Under the pieces are notes generated by a model, which did no database searches, had not been told where the DNA came from, and saw nothing but the letters and a program-made list of their open reading frames with translations. DNA of 20,161 bases from an uncultured Anaerolineae bacterium (GTDB lineage: Bacteria; Chloroflexota; Anaerolineae; Anaerolineales; Villigracilaceae): contig CAINXK010000288.1 of NCBI GenBank assembly GCA_903854805.1, positions 1 to 20,161 on the forward strand. The letters run 5' to 3'. The translations under genes and the position numbers were made by a program. Below are positions 1 through 6,208 of this stretch, piece by piece; within the stretch, counting starts at the first letter, position 1, and each line of letters begins with the position of its first letter.

Positions 1-114
1 CCAACCCAAACTGGGGCCCTGGTTTGCAGTATAAGCTTGAATGGACAGGCCTGGAAAAAGGAAACAACCGATGCCCCAAAGGATGGGGTGGCCTGCGCTG
101 GGATCGTACCCTGA
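1..114 (+). CDS. 3' fragment of an MmpS-like membrane-anchored protein, paralogue of the next gene
   Basis: The frame is open from the first base of the window to a TGA at 112-114, giving the last 37 residues of a protein whose start lies outside the window. About 28 of these residues are identical to the C-terminus of the protein encoded at 264-659, including the TGAL motif, both cysteines (fragment residues 9 and 32), the APKDGVACAG stretch and the terminal VP. The two are therefore tandem duplicates. The fragment corresponds to the last strands of a small extracellular beta-sandwich domain resembling the MmpS family of membrane-anchored accessory proteins. The two cysteines probably form a disulfide, which is an inference. 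Its function is unknown. Confidence 0.75.
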   Translation, partial: PTQTGALVCSISLNGQAWKKETTDAPKDGVACAGIVP

Positions 115-263
115 AGTTGTGGGTGTATATTGGCGAGCAAACGGCTGCTGCCGCACCAATTTATTGAACGTGTATAATTAACGTGGAAGTGTATTTTTAA
201 TAAGCTTGACCGCAAGTTTGGGATTTTGGCCTGGATAAAGCTCAGTTGGATCAGGAGAAAAAT
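115..263 (+). other. Spacer between the two MmpS-like paralogues
   Basis: These 149 bases lie between the duplicated genes. A TATAAT sits at 173-178 but no TTGACA-like hexamer lies 16-18 bases upstream, so a promoter here is only possible. A Shine-Dalgarno AGGAG at 253-257 belongs to the next gene. I see no hairpin terminator after the first gene, so the pair may be co-transcribed. Confidence 0.4.
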
Positions 264-659
264 ATGTTTTCCACTCTCCCCGATCGTTGGAAAATCATCT
301 TACAAATTTTGTTTGTATTGATCTTGATCGCTGCCCTGCTTGCGGTTGTAGCTTATTTGATCAGGCTAAACCCGGTTTCGACCATCCGCAATATTCATTT
401 TCAAGTGGAAGCCTCAGGGGGGTTTTCAATTATCACGCTTCAAGCAGGTGATGTTTTAATTTCCAAGCCGAGCACAGTCAGTACACCGTGGCAGCGCACG
501 GTACAGGTGCCCAGTGGGTCAGAAGTTTACTTGACGGCTTCCAACCCGTCGCAGACCGGTGCTTTGTCCTGCAAAATCAGCCTGGATGGCAAAATCTGGA
601 AAGAGGAAACCACCGTGGCGCCAAAAGACGGGGTGGCTTGTGCCGGGCTGGTGCCATGA
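264..659 (+). CDS. Membrane-anchored protein with MmpS-like extracellular domain
   Basis: This 131-residue protein has one hydrophobic segment at about residues 11-33, preceded by a short N-terminus. A beta-rich domain of about 95 residues follows and should face outward. The pattern STPWQRTV near 73-80, VYLTASN at 88-94, and cysteines 103 and 126 flanking an ISLDGK turn resembles the MmpS-type or immunoglobulin-like fold, in which the cysteines pair. ATG at 264 is chosen because AGGAG lies six bases before it; an in-frame TTG at 246 would place that site inside the gene. It is a tandem paralogue of the fragment at 1-114 and converges on the chemotaxis block. Its role is unknown. MmpS proteins assist lipid or siderophore transporters in mycobacteria, but no transporter is visible here, so that role should not be transferred. 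Confidence 0.7.
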   Translation: MFSTLPDRWKIILQILFVLILIAALLAVVAYLIRLNPVSTIRNIHFQVEASGGFSIITLQAGDVLISKPSTVSTPWQRTVQVPSGSEVYLTASNPSQTGALSCKISLDGKIWKEETTVAPKDGVACAGLVP

Positions 660-678
660 GTGCTAGTGAATAATAATT

Positions 679-721
679 GGTTATTTTTGCGCTACGCTGT
701 TTCGCGTGCGCAAAAATAACC
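679..721. terminator. Long perfect inverted repeat between convergent genes, possible bidirectional terminator
   Basis: GGTTATTTTTGCGC at 679-692 is matched exactly by GCGCAAAAATAACC at 708-721. An inner ACGC/GCGT pair (694-697 with 704-707) can extend the stem past one bulged base, leaving a six-base loop. It lies between the plus-strand gene ending at 659 and the minus-strand che block ending at 797, where a shared terminator is expected. Neither side has a clean U-tract. In the minus-strand transcript the stem is followed by AATTATTATT, so it suits the che block better. Confidence 0.5.
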
Positions 722-796
722 ACGGTTGACCACTTATGGAACCAGTAAGCTACGGGGGTAGCATTTGATGGCAGCCAATATTCAGGTTACGTCAGC

Positions 797-1309
797 TTAG
801 CTGATGGCCTTGGGGATCGGGATTTGAGGTGCCTTGAGGCCTGTTTGGACTCCTTCACGAAGGGCCAGATGGATTACAAGCGAACCGGTCGATGTAGTCA
901 GTGGAACAACCAGGCGCGGGTAATCGAGTGTGGAAATGGTTGCACCCTTGCCCATGATCAGGGATGGGGTTGAAATATTTGATTCAAAACCAGATTGAGC
1001 CAGGCGCATACTCGCACGCCCAACAATGACATTACCCAACTCGGCAATCCCGCTCTGGGCAAGCCGGTCCAACCCGGGGAGTTTTTCACCAATCAGGGCC
1101 GAAGCTAGCTGTATGGCAGATTCCTTCGATAAGCTCAAGAATACAGTTCCATCCACCGCACCAACCAGCGAGATAACCACGGTCACATCATCCGTTGTAT
1201 ATGAGCCGCTCTCCAGGCGTAAATCTCCACGCCTGACAGTTTCATGCATTTCAATACTGAGGACCTCGTGAGCCGCATCCACAAAAGGATTTAAAAATTT
1301 AACATTCAT
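797..1309 (-). CDS. cheX: CheX-type CheY-P phosphatase, copy 1
   Basis: This 170-residue protein matches the CheX family of CheY-phosphate phosphatases, cytoplasmic proteins that hydrolyse the aspartyl phosphate of CheY. The family start (FLNPFVDAA) is present at residues 5-13. The catalytic helix reads SGIAELGNVIVG, with the expected acidic and amide residues E90 and N93. A GAGGAG ribosome site lies just upstream of the ATG. It is the last gene of the minus-strand che block, 47 bases after a second cheX. The two copies share E90 and N93 at identical numbering and about half their residues, so they arose by duplication. CheX normally dimerises, so homo- or heterodimers are possible. Family assignment is secure. 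Which substrate each copy prefers cannot be seen. Confidence 0.88.
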   Translation of the reverse strand: MNVKFLNPFVDAAHEVLSIEMHETVRRGDLRLESGSYTTDDVTVVISLVGAVDGTVFLSLSKESAIQLASALIGEKLPGLDRLAQSGIAELGNVIVGRASMRLAQSGFESNISTPSLIMGKGATISTLDYPRLVVPLTTSTGSLVIHLALREGVQTGLKAPQIPIPKAIS

Positions 1310-1356
1310 ACTGATCTCCTCATCACCATATTGCCAAAAGTGCCTGCACAGAAATC

Positions 1357-1881
1357 CTAGCGAGATCCTGGGTTGGCAATCAGTGAGGCAGCAGCATCGG
1401 GATCTTGAGGTACACCCTGCGGCTTTATCTTTAGGGCCAGGTGCACAGTCAATACACCCAACCCGGTCTCCAAGGGCACCACGATCCTGGGAAAATCGAG
1501 CGTGGAAATTTCGATTCCATGACCAGTAATAACCGTTGGCGTGGAGATATCAGCTTTGTATCCCGCCTGGGAGAATTTAATGGTTGCGCGTCCGCTGATC
1601 ACATTGCCCAATTCAGCCACGCCACTTTGCGCCAAAGAATCCATGGTAGCGAATTCCTGGCCCATGATCTTGGAAACTAAATTCAGACAGGTGGTTGTGG
1701 ACATGCTATACATGACAACTCCAAACACGTCCCCGATCAGATTGATCAACACGGTTATGTCATCTGTGGTCAGGGCAGACTTTTGAAGGGATAATGCTCC
1801 ACGGTTGCTGGATTCACCCACCTCGGCTTTCAACACTTCGACAGCCGCATCAATAAAGGGATTTAATAATCTCACATCCAT
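1357..1881 (-). CDS. cheX: CheX-type CheY-P phosphatase, copy 2
   Basis: This 174-residue paralogue of the neighbouring CheX has the same opening (LLNPFIDAA) and the same catalytic helix SGVAELGNVISG with E90 and N93 intact, so both copies should be active. It differs from copy 1 mainly in the segment before the catalytic helix, with DVFGVVMYSM and a cysteine at residue 65, and in its C-terminal tail, which ends PGSR after a short linker rich in Ala, Pro and Asp. Its start is preceded by TAGGAG. It follows the HDOD gene by 48 bases and precedes the other cheX by 47. Two intact CheX genes beside one cheC is unusual and may reflect more than one CheY-like target. Confidence 0.88.
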   Translation of the reverse strand: MDVRLLNPFIDAAVEVLKAEVGESSNRGALSLQKSALTTDDITVLINLIGDVFGVVMYSMSTTTCLNLVSKIMGQEFATMDSLAQSGVAELGNVISGRATIKFSQAGYKADISTPTVITGHGIEISTLDFPRIVVPLETGLGVLTVHLALKIKPQGVPQDPDAAASLIANPGSR

Positions 1882-1929
1882 ATTCTTTTTAACTCCTATA
1901 AGATACCCGGAGATAGTTTTGCCCGGTTA

Positions 1930-2772
1930 TCAACCGAAATATATCAGCTCTTTGGCATGGGCTAATTGATCAGATACTTGTTCAACCAGCAGGATCAGAT
2001 CCTGTTCATTCATCCGCAGGCGTTTGAGCGCCTCCAGATCGAGGGTGTATTGAAGCCCATCGATACCAATACCCACACCAAGCATCATCATGGCAGAATC
2101 GGCTACGTGAACTGCCGATACCAGGATTTGATTATTCGGAGCAGCTTCCGGGTTATGGTGATGGGCGATAGCAGTCACGATGTGTTCGGGGAGCTGCCAG
2201 CGGCGCGCCATTTCTGCGCCCAACATGGCATGGTCAATCCCAAAAGTGGCAAGTTCCATTTCCTGAAAAGGATGATGGCTCCATTCCGGCTGACTTGTAT
2301 CAGTATCGCGAAGCAACTTTTCAAAAACCAGTTTGCCCATATCGCACAGCAAACCAGCAAAGTAGGCTTCTTCATCGATCTTCAAACTGCGTTCCTTTGA
2401 GATCAACTTTGCGCCGATCGCTGTTCCAACGGCATGGTGCCAGAGGTCTCCACGGTTAAGCTCATAACCAGGCATGGCCTTATTAAGGCGGTCTGCCATG
2501 GAATGAGCCAGGATCAATTCTTGGACAGTGGTTAGCCCGAGGACAACAATGGCCTGTTGGACGGTTGCAATCCGGTTTTCCATGCCATACAGAGCAGAAT
2601 TGGCCCAACGAAGGACGTGGGCAGACAAGACTTGATCTTTGCTCAGCACAGCTGCCAAATCTGCGGCATTCGATGCCGGGTCCCGAATAAATGCCAAGGC
2701 TTTCTGGGCAGCTTGAGGAATTGGAGGCAGCCGGGTGGCTTCTAGAATGAGCTCGTCAACCGAGTAATTCAT
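1930..2772 (-). CDS. HDOD-domain signalling protein
   Basis: The protein is 280 residues and consists mainly of an HDOD domain. The family opening LPPIPQAA is at residues 15-22 and the typical ANSALYG at 57-63. Where catalytic HD phosphohydrolases have a metal-binding His-Asp, this protein has CDMG (143-146). HDOD domains are generally non-catalytic and act as signalling or scaffolding modules, and the missing histidine agrees with that. The C-terminal 60 residues are helical and not assigned. The start lies 10 bases after the cheR stop, so the gene is in the che block. HDOD proteins are known near chemotaxis and cyclic-di-GMP systems, but this one has no attached receiver or GGDEF/EAL domain. 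A role in signal output from the Che pathway is inferred from position only. Confidence 0.82.
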   Translation of the reverse strand: MNYSVDELILEATRLPPIPQAAQKALAFIRDPASNAADLAAVLSKDQVLSAHVLRWANSALYGMENRIATVQQAIVVLGLTTVQELILAHSMADRLNKAMPGYELNRGDLWHHAVGTAIGAKLISKERSLKIDEEAYFAGLLCDMGKLVFEKLLRDTDTSQPEWSHHPFQEMELATFGIDHAMLGAEMARRWQLPEHIVTAIAHHHNPEAAPNNQILVSAVHVADSAMMMLGVGIGIDGLQYTLDLEALKRLRMNEQDLILLVEQVSDQLAHAKELIYFG

Positions 2773-2782
2773 AATTTACCTA

Positions 2783-3577
2783 TCAGACTTTCTTATAGAA
2801 AGAAATGCCATAGTTCTGAAAACCAAAATCCTTCGACCCTGAAATCATTTCGGTGCCGCCTAAAAACAGGACGCCGCCCGGGCGCAGAGCCGCATGGAAC
2901 TTGGCATAAAGTACATTTTTAGCTTCGGCTGTAAAATAAATGACAACATTACGACAAATAATAAGGTCAAAACCGGTCTCAAATTGGTCCGCAAATAGAT
3001 CTTGCTCTTGAAAGCGGATATTTTTCTGCACACTCTCTTTAACCAGAAATGGCGCAGCAGGTGTGATGTATTTCTGACGCTGGGATGCGGTTAGGTTACG
3101 AATATCATCCTGACTATATGGGCCACGCGATTTTGCTTTGAGCAAAGCTTCACGATCCAGATCGGTGGCGAGCAGGGAATATTTTTGAGACGGCATGAAG
3201 TCAGACATCATGATGGCCACTGTATAAGGTTCCGTGCCAATGGAACAACCCGCGCTCCAAAGTTTCAGCCCATCTGTACGATGCGCATCCAAAAAATTTT
3301 TCACCAAATACGGCATGACATCCTGACGCAGTGCTTCCCAACGGCTTGGGTCTCGGAAGAATTCAGTAACATTTATTGTCAGGTAATTTCGGAAGCGCTC
3401 CTGCTCGGTTGCATCGCTGGTAACCAGTGTAAAATACTCGTTCCAAGTATTGACATGGCTGCGAACCAGCCACGAATCCAAGCGGCGTTTCATTTGCTCA
3501 TCTTTGTAATTGATGAGATCTATTTTCAATATGCGTTTTATTGAAGTTTTTACCTGTGTATAAACGTTTGCATCCAT
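2783..3577 (-). CDS. cheR: Chemoreceptor glutamate methyltransferase CheR
   Basis: CheR transfers methyl groups from S-adenosylmethionine to glutamates of chemoreceptors. The 264-residue protein has the helical N-terminal domain (about 1-75) and the family motif NVTEFFRD (69-76). The SAM-binding loop reads SAGCSIGTEPYT, followed by ATDLD at 137-141, CRNVVIYF at 208-215 and GGVLFLGGTE at 234-243. The loop departs from the usual CSTGEEPYS at two places, and GGTE replaces the common GHSE, but the residues flanking PY are kept. The ATG at 3577 is preferred to an upstream in-frame start at 3697, which would overlap the end of cheB. AAGGAT lies before the chosen ATG, and the gap from the cheB stop is 25 bases. 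Confidence 0.93.
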   Translation of the reverse strand: MDANVYTQVKTSIKRILKIDLINYKDEQMKRRLDSWLVRSHVNTWNEYFTLVTSDATEQERFRNYLTINVTEFFRDPSRWEALRQDVMPYLVKNFLDAHRTDGLKLWSAGCSIGTEPYTVAIMMSDFMPSQKYSLLATDLDREALLKAKSRGPYSQDDIRNLTASQRQKYITPAAPFLVKESVQKNIRFQEQDLFADQFETGFDLIICRNVVIYFTAEAKNVLYAKFHAALRPGGVLFLGGTEMISGSKDFGFQNYGISFYKKV

Positions 3578-3602
3578 ATACCATGATCCTTGTCGAAAAT
3601 TA

Positions 3603-4703
3603 TCAGTTATTGTTAAAGTCGCGAATGGCGCGCTCAATCGCCCTGGCAATTTGCGGCCGTGGCAGGATCGCATCTGCTGCCCCAGCCTCTGCCACACTGC
3701 GAGGCATGCCCCAGACTACACAGGTACTTTCGTGTTCAGCAATGACATATCCACCCTGGCTATGCAGAAGGGAACAACCGTGCGTGCCATCGCTGCCCAT
3801 ACCGGTCAGAATCACCGCAATAATCGATTTTCCATAGCGCTGAATAAGAGATGTCAGGGTAACGTCGACAGCGGGGCGCACGCCATGGACAGTTGGTTTC
3901 TGGTTTAGGGCAATACGTTCATTTTCATCCAAGGTCATGTGAAAACCACCGGGTGCGACCAGAATTTGTCCGACCATCAGCTTGTCACCCGGCTCAGCTT
4001 CTTTTACTTTGAGGGGTGAAATGGCATTGAGACGCTCCGATAAGGAACGAGTGAAACCGGCCGGCATGTGCTGCACGATCACAACGGGTGCTGATAAGTT
4101 AGCGGGCAGTGCCGGGATTATTTCGTTCAGGGCACCTGGTCCACCGGTGGACGAGCCAATAAAAACGATCGGAGTATTTCTTTGATAGGGGCTGACTGGT
4201 TTATCCAACCCTTGAGAGATTTGCACAATTGGCGATGCTGGTTGCTGGTATGCGCCGGTCTTTACCTTGGCCTTGGCTGTCGACATTATCTTGACAGCCA
4301 TCTCGTCCATGACCTGGCGAATATCCAGCCGATTATCGGGCTTGGCAATAAAATCGACAGCGCCAATCATCAGAGCCTGGATGGTTTCAGCAGCGCCTTC
4401 CTTGGTCAGGCTGCTGAACATAATCACCGGGCGTGGATATAATTTCATAATTTGACGGAGTGTAGATAGCCCGTCCATATGAGGCATTTCCACATCTAGC
4501 GTTATGACATCGGGCAGCAGTTGGGGGATGAGCCGGAGCGCTTCTTTGCCATCGCTGGCAGAACCGACAACAATTAAATCCGGGTTTTCATTAAGATGCT
4601 GACTGATAGAGAAGCGCATGAAGGCAGAATCGTCTACAACCATAACCCGTACGGGGTCTGGTGATTTTGCTTTGGCTGCCTGAGGTAGTTTAGGATCTGT
4701 CAT
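3603..4703 (-). CDS. cheB: Chemotaxis response regulator and protein-glutamate methylesterase CheB
   Basis: CheB removes receptor methyl groups, and deamidates glutamines in some species, when phosphorylated by CheA. The 366 residues divide into a receiver (about 18-135), a linker, and a methylesterase domain (about 178-365). In the receiver, D24 and D25 form the acidic pair, D70 in ITLDVEMP is the phosphorylation site, and K121 in AKP is conserved. The catalytic triad is visible as S185 in GSSTGG, H212 in VQHMP and D305 in TGMGSDG, so the enzyme looks intact. It starts six bases after the cheY stop, with AGGA overlapping that junction, which suggests coupled translation with cheY. It lies directly upstream of cheR, its opposing enzyme. 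Confidence 0.95.
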   Translation of the reverse strand: MTDPKLPQAAKAKSPDPVRVMVVDDSAFMRFSISQHLNENPDLIVVGSASDGKEALRLIPQLLPDVITLDVEMPHMDGLSTLRQIMKLYPRPVIMFSSLTKEGAAETIQALMIGAVDFIAKPDNRLDIRQVMDEMAVKIMSTAKAKVKTGAYQQPASPIVQISQGLDKPVSPYQRNTPIVFIGSSTGGPGALNEIIPALPANLSAPVVIVQHMPAGFTRSLSERLNAISPLKVKEAEPGDKLMVGQILVAPGGFHMTLDENERIALNQKPTVHGVRPAVDVTLTSLIQRYGKSIIAVILTGMGSDGTHGCSLLHSQGGYVIAEHESTCVVWGMPRSVAEAGAADAILPRPQIARAIERAIRDFNNN

Positions 4704-4709
4704 GATCCT

Positions 4710-5066
4710 CTACGCCAGAAGCTTACTGATCGCCTTCATTACACGATCGTGTTCAAAAGGTTTGACAATAAAATCACGCGCACCCGATTTTACTGCTTCA
4801 AGAACGACCGATTCCTGGCCCAAGGCGGTCAGCATGATGATACGCGCCTTAGGATCGAATCCGATGATCGTTTTCAGGGCCGTCAGCCCATCCATTTCTG
4901 GCATCGTCACATCCATCAAAACCACATCGGGATGGATTTCTTTATAAACTTCAACAGCTTTCAAACCGTTTTCTGCCTGAAACACCTGGAAGCCATCTGT
5001 ATCCAACATCTTTGTCAGGCGTACACGCAGAAACTCCGCATCATCCACAATCAGTATCTTCGCCAT
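4710..5066 (-). CDS. cheY: Chemotaxis response regulator CheY
   Basis: This is a single-domain receiver of 118 residues. The acidic pair D8/D9, the phosphorylation site D52 in LMDVTMPEMDG, T80 in MLTA and K102 in VKPFE are all in place. When phosphorylated by CheA, CheY binds the flagellar switch (FliM/FliN) to alter rotation. The start has a clear AAGGAG five bases upstream and lies 21 bases after the cheD coding end. Its place between cheD and cheB, in a block encoding three putative phosphatases, supports a CheY role rather than a generic response regulator. It has no output domain. Confidence 0.93.
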   Translation of the reverse strand: MAKILIVDDAEFLRVRLTKMLDTDGFQVFQAENGLKAVEVYKEIHPDVVLMDVTMPEMDGLTALKTIIGFDPKARIIMLTALGQESVVLEAVKSGARDFIVKPFEHDRVMKAISKLLA

Positions 5067-5086
5067 GCCAACTCCTTTTAGACCTT

Positions 5087-5581
5087 CTATATTTCTTTTT
5101 CTTTTTCACCGATGACCCTGACGGTCAGGCGATTATCGACTACATAAAAACGGACAGTCCGACCGATATTACCACCAACAGCTTCTGCTTTGATAGTCAT
5201 ATTGATACGCGCGAATGTTTGGCGGGCAGCTTCAATATTCCTGGTTCCAATTTCGAATGAATTTTTAAGACCAGGAGAAGTCAACATATTCGCACCGCCA
5301 GCTATGCGTACTATCAGCCTGTTCTTATTAGCGCCTTCCTTGATCAGAGTAGCAAGCAAACGTTCAATGCCACTATCAACATATTTGGATGAAGCCGGAT
5401 CCAAGGGTTCCATGCCATTGGACCAATGAGGTAGAACAGCGTGAAGCAGGCCGGCAATCCTTAAGGATGGATCAACCATCGAAATACCCAGGCACGATCC
5501 CAACCCATAGGCAACGAGGACATCCTCAGGATCGCGGCTGATGACTTGCTCACCAAGCCCTACACTAATCGGATCTTTCAT
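5087..5581 (-). CDS. cheD: Chemoreceptor glutamine deamidase CheD
   Basis: CheD converts specific receptor glutamines to glutamates and, in Bacillus and Thermotoga, also binds CheC and raises its phosphatase activity. The 164-residue protein has the catalytic Cys30 in GLGSCLGI and His47 in LLHAVLP, the signature of the family, and the later RIAGGANM block. Its ATG overlaps the cheC stop codon as ATGA, so the two are probably translationally coupled, matching their known partnership. Length is normal for the family. The assignment is secure. Confidence 0.95.
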   Translation of the reverse strand: MKDPISVGLGEQVISRDPEDVLVAYGLGSCLGISMVDPSLRIAGLLHAVLPHWSNGMEPLDPASSKYVDSGIERLLATLIKEGANKNRLIVRIAGGANMLTSPGLKNSFEIGTRNIEAARQTFARINMTIKAEAVGGNIGRTVRFYVVDNRLTVRVIGEKEKEI

Positions 5582-6192
5582 GCTTCGGCATTTTTCTTGA
5601 GCAAAAGCTGGAGAGCCTTAAGATCAGGAATGACCCAAAAATCCGCTTCAACGGAACGAAGACCTTCCATGAAGTTTGCCTGCATCAATAAGACATGTTC
5701 GCTCACGCCACCAGTGGTGGCGATAATAATATCCAAGATTGCTCCGACCATATCGACTATCACAGCTGGAGGTGTGGGCCGGATATTGGCGCCAACCATC
5801 TTGGCCAGTGAATTCAAGAAAAAGGCGCCGCACATATTGCCCAATTCTCCAAGAGCGGATCTCTCCATTGAGCCCAGGTGTTGCGTTGTGCCTTCCGGAA
5901 GATCCATTAGAAGATCGACCAACTCAAGTGCTTTCTGGTATGGGATGATCATCATGATCTGACCAAGCAGATCGCCTTCAATGCGCAAATAAATCCCAAC
6001 AGCTTCGTTTTCCGGTCCTCCAACAATCTGGGCAATTCCCAATAAAGGCACCAGGCTGGCCACCGGATTACTAACTTCAATTTTGTGCCCAACCATGCCA
6101 GAAAACCCACGCGCAGCATTTTTGATGCCTTCGCTGGTAATGGCCTTGAGCATTTCTAATAATTCGTGATCGAAAGGAATAGTGTCTTGCAT
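5578..6192 (-). CDS. cheC: CheC-type CheY-P phosphatase with one degenerate active site
   Basis: CheC is built from two copies of a phosphatase motif, each with a Glu and an Asn three residues later. In this 204-residue protein the second site is intact: E116 and N119 in SALGELGNM, followed by FLNSLAKMVG. In the first half the conserved NAA of the motif is recognisable at 25-27. Counting back by family spacing, the catalytic Glu and Asn positions hold A17 and S20, so that site looks dead. The start at 6192 is chosen because AAGGCGG lies eight bases upstream and a longer in-frame start at 6243 would run into cheA. The end overlaps cheD by four bases. The assignment is secure; loss of site one rests on my manual alignment. 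Confidence 0.88.
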   Translation of the reverse strand: MQDTIPFDHELLEMLKAITSEGIKNAARGFSGMVGHKIEVSNPVASLVPLLGIAQIVGGPENEAVGIYLRIEGDLLGQIMMIIPYQKALELVDLLMDLPEGTTQHLGSMERSALGELGNMCGAFFLNSLAKMVGANIRPTPPAVIVDMVGAILDIIIATTGGVSEHVLLMQANFMEGLRSVEADFWVIPDLKALQLLLKKNAEA

Positions 6193-6208
6193 AGAGAAAA
6201 CCGCCTTT

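Noticed and set aside
173..178. TATAAT between the two MmpS-like genes
   Set aside because: No -35 hexamer at suitable spacing, so it is noted only in the spacer entry.
246..263. TTG start at 246 for the MmpS-like gene
   Set aside because: The AGGAG at 253-257 would fall inside the gene, and it is well placed for the ATG at 264.
3578..3697. Longer N-terminus for CheR starting at 3697
   Set aside because: The extra 40 residues overlap the cheB end, are not CheR-like, and the ATG at 3577 has its own ribosome site.
5133..5140. GTCGATAA on the minus strand, the same -10 sequence as the flgM promoter
   Set aside because: It lies inside the cheD coding region and the expected -35 position (5156-5159) does not match TAAA.
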